Assembly: GCA_050050615.1 (NCBI GenBank)
Contig: JASFTV010000125.1
Location: forward strand, 1 to 9,330
From: JASFTV01 sp050050615
GTDB taxonomy: Bacteria > Desulfobacterota > DSM-4660 > Desulfatiglandales > HGW-15
Length of the DNA: 9,330 nt
Direction of reading: 5' to 3'
Shown in pieces: positions 1 to 5,756 of this stretch. Both the position numbers and the translations under genes were made by a program. Positions within the stretch are counted from its first letter, which is position 1. Every line of letters begins with the position of its first letter. The notes under the pieces are model-generated. The model was not told where the DNA came from and did not search any database. It was given only the letters and a program-made list of their open reading frames with translations.

Positions 1-725
1 TCGAAAAGGGCCAAGGGCATGTTGATCGCCCCCTGAATGCGGCGCTTTTCATAGAAATTGGCTGGCATCGCGTCTATGAACAAGGTTTCCCCTGCGTCAT
101 AGGCCTCCATGGCGACCGATGCCGAAACTTTGGTCACAGCTTCATTGGAGAAACTTTTCGGGAAAAGGGAGATGCCGTTGGGGTTTGATGCATTGAAGAC
201 CAGTGCACAAAGCAGGGTTATGCCAATAATCAGGACAAAATCAAACCACGACAAACTGGGAGGCCGATATTGCCGTTGAGCCTCTAACTCGAGCCTTTTC
301 TCATCTCGGAGAAGCCAGCTGGACATTTGTTTCACAAAGGCCAGTGAAACATCAGGAAAGTCTTTCAGAACCCGGTCAAACTGATCCTTTGACAGAACAC
401 TCAGTTGAGTTTCTTCCAGGGTCTCAACATTTGCTGACCTTGGTTCTCCTGTCAGAAGTGCCATTTCGCCGAAACTGTCACCAGGGCCCAATTGGGAAAG
501 CTCCGTCTCAATACCTTCACTATCTTTCCTGAATACCCTGACTTTGCCGGCGTTGATGATGAAAAAACTATCCCCAGGATCCCCCTGTTGGAAAATTACA
601 GTATTGGGAGGGACGACCGTGTTCTCAACAATGCGAGCAATCTCGAGCAATTTGTCCTCAGGTATGTCCCGAAATATGGAGCTCGCTGAAACCTTATGCT
701 CTTTTTCTTCTTCGCTGGTCATCAT
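1..725 (-). CDS. Cyclic-nucleotide-binding / transmembrane / rhodanese protein (partial, C-terminus off window)
   Basis: I translated this by hand from ATG 725; 241 codons are visible and the frame is open to the window edge. Residues about 15-130 form a cNMP-binding (CAP-type) domain: the phosphate-binding cassette reads FGEMALL (85-91) followed by PRSA (95-98), the canonical pattern. A single hydrophobic helix lies at about 158-178. From about 197 a rhodanese domain begins, with the conserved Asp218 and the RIQGAINMP strand/loop near 229-237. The catalytic-loop Cys would lie past the left edge, so activity cannot be judged. An in-frame TAA sits directly upstream of ATG 725, so the start is ATG 725 or the adjacent ATG 722; no clear Shine-Dalgarno is seen. 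The gene lies 54 bp after the redoxin selenoprotein on the same strand, probably in one operon. With the cNMP domain in the cytoplasm, the rhodanese domain would face the periplasm (inference). Confidence 0.88.
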   Translation of the reverse strand, partial: MMTSEEEKEHKVSASSIFRDIPEDKLLEIARIVENTVVPPNTVIFQQGDPGDSFFIINAGKVRVFRKDSEGIETELSQLGPGDSFGEMALLTGEPRSANVETLEETQLSVLSKDQFDRVLKDFPDVSLAFVKQMSSWLLRDEKRLELEAQRQYRPPSLSWFDFVLIIGITLLCALVFNASNPNGISLFPKSFSNEAVTKVSASVAMEAYDAGETLFIDAMPANFYEKRRIQGAINMPLALF

Positions 726-779
726 TTACAATAAGGAGAGTGTGTGCCTTGACGCGATCCCTATTGGCACGATTACAGA

Positions 780-1352
780 TTACTGTTGCTTGTGAATTTC
801 CCTTATTTGAGTCAAAAGCTCGTCCAAGTCTTTGATGATACCGCCGTGGGTCATCAATACCTTACCACTATTGGTGGCTAAAATCATGAAGGGTGTCCCC
901 GTCTTTCCGAGGGCATTATAAATTTCCATTTTTCTATCCGGCAATATTGGAAATGAAACGCGGAATTGGGTTTTGTACACCTCGATTTGTTTCTTCGTGT
1001 TCCCTACACCTACACCTAACATCCTGATATCTTTTCGGAGGTCTGCATCTTCATGAATGACGTTGTAGAGCCTATTAACTATAGGCGCGCTCTTATGACA
1101 CTTAGGTCAGAGAGCACTAATGACATCAATAATGACAAGTTTTGAAGGGATCTGTGATATGGAAAAGGGGTCACGATTCTCCAGGCCCAAGTATTTTTGG
1201 GCCTCGACAGAGTCGGGCCCATCCAGTGTGAATGCTGGCAAACCATCGCCGGCAGCAATCTTCCCGGTTTGAGAGGCATAAGCTGGATAGAAAACAAAGA
1301 GAACAAAAACCACCAAGCAAGAAAAAGTGAACACCAGTTTACGTTGTCCCAT
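780..1352 (-). CDS. Exported thioredoxin-fold redoxin, probable selenoprotein (Sec82 encoded by in-frame TGA)
   Basis: The reading frame is continuous from ATG 1352 to TAA 782-780 (190 residues) except for one TGA at 1109-1107. On either side the protein is one redoxin: residues 1-27 look like a signal peptide or anchor (basic start, hydrophobic core, AYA-S end), KLVIIDV (71-77) is the beta strand before the active site, then Ala-Leu-TGA-Pro-Lys-Cys85, the helix with SAPIVNRLY (88-96), and the GTPF loop with the likely cis-Pro154. In Cys homologues of this TlpA/peroxiredoxin-like group the site is CPxC, so the TGA replaces the first, nucleophilic Cys, giving a UxxC motif. A bSECIS-like hairpin lies immediately downstream. 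ATG 1352 is preferred because AAAGGGG precedes it by about 7 nt; an in-frame TTG at 1382 is the alternative. The likely role is thiol/disulfide or peroxide chemistry in the periplasm. The alternative is a nonsense mutation, which fits poorly with the intact downstream half. Ordinary gene calling would split it into 1107-1382 and 780-1022. Confidence 0.85.
1067..1109 (-). promoter_or_regulatory. Bacterial SECIS-like hairpin after the TGA codon
   Basis: Reading the minus strand from TGA (1109-1107), 13 nt lead to AGAG (1093-1090). A CGCG bulge (1089-1086) and CCTAT (1085-1081) follow, then the loop AGTTA (1080-1076), AUAGG (1075-1071) and CUCU (1070-1067). This gives a 4-bp lower stem, a one-sided bulge, a perfect 5-bp upper stem and a 5-nt loop with G in second place. 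The TGA-to-loop distance is 26 nt. Known bacterial SECIS elements lie within the coding region just after the UGA, with a small apical loop that carries a G near its 5' side, bound by SelB; this hairpin fits that description. Folding energy was not computed. Confidence 0.68.
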
Positions 1353-2041
1353 CGCACACCCCTTTCGTCCTAAGTTGCTCAAAAAAGCTTTTTTTCGGCT
1401 TTTGAAAATGCCACTTGATGATAGAGCGACCGAACCCCTGCGTCTGATTCGCTATCTCTCTCTTTGGTTTTGAAACAGCTCCCAGGATCAGAAGACCCCG
1501 CAGGCTTTTCGTTTAGGCCTTGTATTTGGTTTCTGCATCGTTGGGAAGGGTGCCGCTTATTCCCACAGGAAATCGCACTGTCAGAATCTGAACAGGCACA
1601 TTATGAGATGCCGCTCCATCGCGTATCATCCTCACCAGCTGTCACACGACAATGGAGAAAAAGCTAGAGCTTATTCCACGATAAAGATCCCTTAAAATCA
1701 AGCAAAAAATCGATTTTCACTAGGAAAATCTCAACTGAACCTTCAGTATGCCGCGAGGAGGCTCCTTCTGCCCTGTCTAGCCCAACGTTACGTTTTGTAT
1801 CGTCCGTTGCGCCTACGCTCCTTCGCCAGAATACCCCACGGCTTGTCGCGGGGAGGCATGACTGGATCTTAGAAGCCCGATTCTTCGGGGATATTTGAAG
1901 AAAAAGGTTCTTTGCCTTATAAATACAGGGAGGTCGATCATCGTTCATTGTGGGGGATTTCATCTTTTTCCGTGGCTATCACGCAGGTTCAGCGGTGACA
2001 GGAGATTTAGAAGAATAAAGTATCGGTTAAGAGAAACATAA
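1353..2041. other. Non-coding intergenic region between divergent genes, palindrome-rich
   Basis: About 690 bp separate the minus-strand selenoprotein gene from the plus-strand radical-SAM gene. ORFs at 1464-1667 (+) and 1664-1963 (-) have no recognisable domain and irregular composition, so I do not call them. AAAAAAGCTTTTTT (1381-1394) is a perfect 14-bp palindrome just upstream of the redoxin start; on the minus strand, together with AAAAGC from 1403-1398, it could act as a weak hairpin. Promoters for both flanking genes should lie here, but I found no convincing -35/-10 pair. The right half carries the palindromes listed separately. Confidence 0.6.
1706..1889. repeat. Run of six short palindromes / inverted repeats
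   Basis: In order these are: AAAATCGATTTT (1706-1717, perfect); ACTGAA-CC-TTCAGT (1734-1747); AGGAG-G-CTCCT (1756-1766); AACGT-T-ACGTT (1784-1794); CCCCACG and CGCGGGG (1834-1840 / 1847-1853, one mismatch, 6-nt loop); and CCCGA-TTCT-TCGGG (1876-1889). None is followed by a T-run that would make it an intrinsic terminator. The density suggests a small non-coding repeat element of REP or MITE type rather than chance, but without a second copy in the window this stays inference. Confidence 0.45.
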
Positions 2042-3103
2042 ATGAGCAAAGACGTGTTCATAGAAATAGACGGGAGACGTATGAGAGCCCGTGCTGGGAT
2101 ATCCATTAAGGAGACGCTGAAAAAAAGCGGCTACAAAGTCTCGAAATACCCAGAACAAGGCGCTTTGTTTGCCCCCTGTGAAGTCGGCGGCTGCTGGAGC
2201 TGCGCCGTGGAAGTCAACGAGGAACTCAAGCCGTCCTGCGTTACCCCCGTTAGGGAGGGGCTTCGGATCGGAACAGAGATCACTGAGAACAGGTCTCCCA
2301 GGAGAATCCTTCACGGCTTTACCGGACACACGGTTGGCGGGGTGGGAACGCCCTGGTGGTTGAAACGCGATCGCGGGTACATAGAGGTTGCCTGCTTTGC
2401 CGCCGGATGCAATCTTCGCTGCCCCCAATGTCAAAATTGGGATATAACTTACGATGGGAAGGGCAAAATATGGACTCCCGAGGAGGCGGCCGCAGTGATG
2501 ACAACAACCAGGCGGAAATTCGGGGTGGAGCGTATGGCTATTTCTGGGGGTGAGAGCACCTTGAACAGGAAGTGGCTTGTGCAGTACGTAAGAGCCCTAA
2601 AACGGCTCAACCCTGACCCGAATGCAAGGATTCATGTGGATACAAACGGTTCGATCCTCACAAAAGACTATATCGATGAACTGGTTGAGGCCGGGGTGAC
2701 AGATATGGGTCCTGACCTTAAGGGGTATTATCCGGAAACGTTTATGCGGATCACGGGCATGGAGGACAAGGAACTGGCTGAGAGATATCTGCATACGGCA
2801 TGGGAGGCAGCAAGGTATCTTGTTGAGAGATATAGAGACAAGGTTTTCACGGGCATAGGGATTCCGTACAATAAGGCATTGATACCGGCTCAGGAAGTGG
2901 GATTGATGGGCGAGAAGCTGCGCGAAATAGACCCTGAGGTCCAGGTCTGCGTTTTGGATTACCGACCGGAATTTAAGAGGCTCGATCTTGACAAGCCTAA
3001 ATACAATGAAATGGTGGAAATTCACAGAATTCTGAAAAGCAAGGGCCTGAAAACGGTCATCTGCCAGACAGAGTCTGGGCACCTCAATCCTGATTTTTCT
3101 TGA
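2042..3103 (+). CDS. [2Fe-2S] ferredoxin-domain / radical SAM fusion protein (activating-enzyme-like)
   Basis: This is a 353-residue protein. Residues 1-85 form a ferredoxin-like domain with Cys46, Cys51, Cys54 and Cys66 (CxxxxCxxC followed by a fourth Cys after 11 residues), as expected for a [2Fe-2S] cluster. Residues 113-345 form a radical SAM domain: Cys123-x3-Cys127-x2-Cys130 ligates the [4Fe-4S] cluster, SGGE at 168-171 is the SAM-binding GGE motif, and HVDTNG at 198-203 is a typical later strand. The overall pattern resembles PflA / AmmeMemoRadiSam-type enzymes, which make a 5'-deoxyadenosyl radical. The substrate is unknown; no glycyl-radical enzyme lies nearby. The attached [2Fe-2S] domain could deliver the electron that reduces the SAM cluster (inference). 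ATG 2042 is preceded by only a weak purine stretch (AAGAGAAA). The TGA stop at 3101-3103 lies inside a TTGACA that may be a promoter element for the next gene. Confidence 0.9.
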   Translation: MSKDVFIEIDGRRMRARAGISIKETLKKSGYKVSKYPEQGALFAPCEVGGCWSCAVEVNEELKPSCVTPVREGLRIGTEITENRSPRRILHGFTGHTVGGVGTPWWLKRDRGYIEVACFAAGCNLRCPQCQNWDITYDGKGKIWTPEEAAAVMTTTRRKFGVERMAISGGESTLNRKWLVQYVRALKRLNPDPNARIHVDTNGSILTKDYIDELVEAGVTDMGPDLKGYYPETFMRITGMEDKELAERYLHTAWEAARYLVERYRDKVFTGIGIPYNKALIPAQEVGLMGEKLREIDPEVQVCVLDYRPEFKRLDLDKPKYNEMVEIHRILKSKGLKTVICQTESGHLNPDFS

Positions 3104-3127
3104 CACTCCCTTTGATTGTGTTAGTTT
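3100..3127 (+). promoter_or_regulatory. Possible sigma-70-type promoter upstream of the PilZ gene
   Basis: TTGACA at 3100-3105 is a perfect -35 hexamer and overlaps the stop codon of the radical SAM gene. The best -10 at 16 nt spacing is TAGTTT (3122-3127), which matches TATAAT at only three of six positions. The position, 44 bp before the next start codon, is sensible, but the weak -10 keeps this tentative. Confidence 0.25.
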
Positions 3128-3170
3128 CGTCGCACCTGCGGATGAATTTTTTTATTTTGCGGTTAAGCCA

Positions 3171-3887
3171 ATGGCAGCATTTCGCCGTCTTTTTAATTGT
3201 TTTGAGACCGTGAGAAGGCCGGCTGGGAAAACCCCTGCTTCAGAGATGGAAAGAAGGCTCTATCCCAGAGAAGATTGTTTCACGGCCGTGGAGTACGTGG
3301 TAGGGAACCGCATTTATAAAGATTTTATCCAAAATATCAGTGACGGAGGCGTGCTGATCGAAACTTGTAGCCCCTTCTTTGTTGGGGAGGAGGTGTCAAT
3401 GACTTTTCGACACCCCATTTCCCAGAAGAATATGAGGACTTATGGTGAAATTGCATGCGTCGGTGAAAAGGGGATTGGGGTAAAATTCAAGATTATTGCA
3501 CCATCATCAGAGGAATTGGGCTTTCGTGAACAGGTCACTGATCACAAAAGCTCTGTCGGTCATAAGGAGGTTAGAGAGATGGGAAGGGTAAAAAAGAAAA
3601 AAGTTCGCTGGGAAGCCTCAGGCAGCAATGATGTATTAAAGTATCGGCTCTATTGGTCAAGATATGGCGAAGTCGACTACAACTCAGATCATGTTGAACT
3701 GGGCAATGTGACGGAGGTTGTTCTTCCGGAGGATGTTCCTTCATTCCCCATGATTGCCGGAGACATAGAATTGGGGATTAGCGCTGTTAGCGAAGCGGGG
3801 AACGAATCCGATATGACCAAACTCAAATCATACTTCGATTTCAAGGTGCCGGACGCACCGCAGAATATTGAAGTGGAGGATATATAG
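3171..3887 (+). CDS. PilZ domain protein with C-terminal fibronectin-III-like domain
   Basis: This is a 238-residue protein. Residues about 26-112 are a PilZ domain: RLYPR at 29-33 gives the RxxxR motif and NISDGG at 55-60 the (D/N)xSxxG motif, the two signatures that bind cyclic di-GMP. Residues 142-238 are a beta-rich, fibronectin-III-like domain. It is about 54% identical, without gaps, to the C-terminal domain of the minus-strand protein at 4963-5616 (shared YNSD, GNVTE, DVPSFP, GNESDM, FDF and VP motifs). A charged linker (113-141) joins them. Within the linker lies a strong Shine-Dalgarno followed by in-frame ATG 3579, so the FnIII-like part may also be made alone (102 residues). No strong ribosome site precedes ATG 3171. 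It probably senses c-di-GMP and passes the signal through the C-terminal domain (inference). There is no signal peptide, so it should be cytoplasmic. Confidence 0.85.
   Translation: MAAFRRLFNCFETVRRPAGKTPASEMERRLYPREDCFTAVEYVVGNRIYKDFIQNISDGGVLIETCSPFFVGEEVSMTFRHPISQKNMRTYGEIACVGEKGIGVKFKIIAPSSEELGFREQVTDHKSSVGHKEVREMGRVKKKKVRWEASGSNDVLKYRLYWSRYGEVDYNSDHVELGNVTEVVLPEDVPSFPMIAGDIELGISAVSEAGNESDMTKLKSYFDFKVPDAPQNIEVEDI
3564..3581 (+). promoter_or_regulatory. Internal ribosome binding site and in-frame ATG inside the PilZ/FnIII gene
   Basis: AAGGAGG (3564-3570) is a near-perfect Shine-Dalgarno. It lies 8 nt before ATG 3579-3581, which is codon 137 of the surrounding ORF and in the same frame. 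The codons of the Shine-Dalgarno itself encode part of the linker (KEVRE). The start falls just before the FnIII-like domain, where an independent gene for that domain would begin. Confidence 0.55.
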
Positions 3888-4030
3888 GAAGACCCGCCTA
3901 TCTTTCGGAGCCCTGGATAGGGGGTATGGGTCAAACATAGCAGTCGAAGATCCCCCTTTTGCTGAGGATGGGTGACAGATTTGGCCGTGACCCGAGCAAA
4001 TGATCGTTGACCAAGCGCGAGAAGGTCATC
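3888..4030. other. Intergenic region between convergent genes, with two inverted repeats
   Basis: The plus-strand PilZ gene and the minus-strand coiled-coil gene end towards each other here. CCTATC (3897-3902) pairs with GATAGG (3916-3921) across a 13-nt loop. AGGGGG (3919-3924) pairs with CCCCCT (3952-3957), which is followed by TTT. The two overlap and exclude each other. The second could be a poor plus-strand terminator, but the loop is long (27 nt) and the T-run short, so I do not call it a terminator. Confidence 0.35.
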
Positions 4031-4810
4031 TTACGGCATGGGGGCTCGATCAACCAGTTCGGCTTCCATGCTTGCGGCGGACGGAAGCTTCGGAGGCGCC
4101 GGCAAGCTGAAATCGCCCTTGACAAATCTATCAGAATGAGACCCAAATGCCTCTTTTACTCTCTTCAAAATCTCATACTTTCTTTGTCTCTCAAGATACA
4201 ACGCTTTGATCGTTTTCGGAAGATTGATACGCTTTTCCAGCGCCTCAAGTCTGCCCTCCAGTTCATTGACAGTCTCGGCTGGGGGAAGTTCTCGTTTGAA
4301 CGCGCTCTTTTCTTCCCACCTTTTTAAGTAGTTTTCAATCTCAAGGAAGTCGCTCATGAGAATCTCCCAAACGGCCCATGCCTGGACCGCGCCGAGCTTT
4401 TCAGAGTGTGCCTTTGCATCTTTAGCGATCTCAACAGCCCGCTGAGCTCTTTCATTTGCCTCCACGGCTAGGCCATTGGTTGCTTCAGCGGTTTTGTTGA
4501 CGGTTTCGGTGAGTGGCTTCATGGATGCTTTCTGCTTCTGAAACTCAGCATTGATTAGCTCGATGCTATTCGCTGTAAACTCGCCGATGGCTTCCCTTAC
4601 GGCCTTCACTTCCGTCTTACGCAAAAATCCCCAGTTTCTGATGAAATCATAATTGTTGATGACCAAGAAAACCAAGATTGCAAAACCAAAAAATAGTGAC
4701 GCTAAGCCCGTCCCAATCTCTTCATAGAGCACCCACTGAAAGGTTTTGTAGCTAATAAATCCCGCGATACCGAGGGCAACAGCAAAAACAAATAGCTCTT
4801 TGTATTCCAA
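4031..4810 (-). CDS. Membrane protein with two N-terminal helices and a long coiled-coil tail, function unknown
   Basis: This is a 259-residue protein that I do not recognise. Two hydrophobic segments lie at about 6-24 and 34-52. A long helical, charged region follows (about 62-140, rich in Ala, Glu and Lys), then a second coiled-coil-like stretch at about 175-215 (ELEGRLEALEKRINLP). The tail is Pro/Ala-rich, ending in APMP. With both helices at the N-terminus and short turns, the bulk is probably cytoplasmic. The start codon is TTG 4810, supported by AAGGAG nine nt upstream and by the first helix beginning almost at once. The FnIII-like gene ends 152 bp upstream on the same strand. The domain layout suggests a scaffold or tethering protein, but there is no family evidence for this. 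Confidence 0.75.
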   Translation of the reverse strand: MEYKELFVFAVALGIAGFISYKTFQWVLYEEIGTGLASLFFGFAILVFLVINNYDFIRNWGFLRKTEVKAVREAIGEFTANSIELINAEFQKQKASMKPLTETVNKTAEATNGLAVEANERAQRAVEIAKDAKAHSEKLGAVQAWAVWEILMSDFLEIENYLKRWEEKSAFKRELPPAETVNELEGRLEALEKRINLPKTIKALYLERQRKYEILKRVKEAFGSHSDRFVKGDFSLPAPPKLPSAASMEAELVDRAPMP

Positions 4811-4962
4811 TTCTTCTCTCTCCTTAGGAATTGGCCAAACTTCTCATATTTTGCTGGAAAGGATAGATCTTGTGAAACCCAGCTTCTATTTCTTTGGCGC
4901 GTGTTCTGTCTTTTAAAACAAGTCGGATCACAATTGTACACGCCTACGCGATGGGGTTTTTC

Positions 4963-5616
4963 CTATATACTTTCCACCTTCAAATTCGCTGGGGATTCCG
5001 GTACGGTAAAATCGAAGAAAGTGGATATCACCGACATATCAGATTCGTTTCCAGTATAGGTCACGGCAGTGACACCGATTTCTATATCGCCTGAAGCCAG
5101 AGGAAATGAAGGAACGTCGTCAGGTAACATGGCCTCCGTAACATTGCCGATTTCAGCAGAATCAGAATTATAATTCACTTTTTGACCTATAGCCCAATAT
5201 AGCTTATAACCCGCCACGCCCGGACTCTTTGACATATCCCATGACACCCTTTTTCTTGTGAACTTATCTATTCTTTTTACCTTGCTGGTGGCGAGGATAA
5301 GGCGTTCACCGCTACTTATCAAAGTGTAAGATTCTAGCCTCACCCTTGCGATCCGACCTTGCAATTTCAAATTGACATCCATTCTCTGACGGCTCGCCCC
5401 GGCACTCTTGCCAGGGCTATCAATGCGATTTCGGCGATGGGTCGGTGACAAACGCAGAGGCTTCAGGATGGTGATATCAGGCTTGTATACGCTATAGGTT
5501 CTGGAAGTTAGCAAGCTTCCAGGTTCCCGATCTGGCTGGGAAACGGATGAGATTGCCGCCTCACCAAATTTTATCGGCTTGTCGAACGAGAAAGTTTTTC
5601 GGCCAATTGTCTTCAT
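4963..5616 (-). CDS. Protein with C-terminal fibronectin-III-like domain, paralogous to the PilZ-linked domain
   Basis: This is a 217-residue protein. Residues 121-217 match residues 142-238 of the PilZ protein at 3171-3887 end to end with no gaps, at about 52 identities in 97 positions counted by eye; both finish in Val-Glu-x-Ile. The first 120 residues are not recognised: they are basic, have no signal peptide or PilZ motifs, and their composition (many Ser, Arg and Pro) is less protein-like than the rest. No Shine-Dalgarno precedes ATG 5616, so the true start may be further in, or the N-terminal half may be the remnant of another domain. Confidence is high for the C-terminal domain and low for the start. 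Confidence 0.72.
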   Translation of the reverse strand: MKTIGRKTFSFDKPIKFGEAAISSVSQPDREPGSLLTSRTYSVYKPDITILKPLRLSPTHRRNRIDSPGKSAGASRQRMDVNLKLQGRIARVRLESYTLISSGERLILATSKVKRIDKFTRKRVSWDMSKSPGVAGYKLYWAIGQKVNYNSDSAEIGNVTEAMLPDDVPSFPLASGDIEIGVTAVTYTGNESDMSVISTFFDFTVPESPANLKVESI

Positions 5617-5756
5617 TAGGAGCCGAGTTCTAAGAGCTGGGTATGGTTCAAAAGTGTCCGCCTGGACTATCCCCTCTCCTGCAAAGCATTTTGCCAGCCA
5701 TGCGAAGAGTTTTGAATGTTAGCAAAAAATTAGCCATGATTCACCTAACCGGATCC

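Noticed and set aside
1107..1382. Stand-alone truncated redoxin ORF ending at TGA 1107
   Set aside because: The frame continues past the TGA as the second half of the same fold with the resolving Cys kept, so it is merged into the selenoprotein.
1513..1629. 38-codon minus-strand ORF (ATG 1629), protein-like in composition
   Set aside because: The GGTGAGG upstream abuts the ATG with almost no spacing and no family is recognised. It may be a remnant, but support is too thin to call.
1664..1963. 99-codon ORF on the minus strand
   Set aside because: It runs through five palindromes, has no domain, and its composition does not look like a protein; the hairpins explain it.
2027..3106. Several ORFs antisense or out of frame to the radical SAM gene
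   Set aside because: They overlap a confidently identified gene and have no domains of their own.
5670..5756. 29-codon minus-strand ORF (starting MANFLLTF) just after the protease stop
   Set aside because: It is very short, with a weak AGGTGA only 4 nt from the ATG and no recognisable content.
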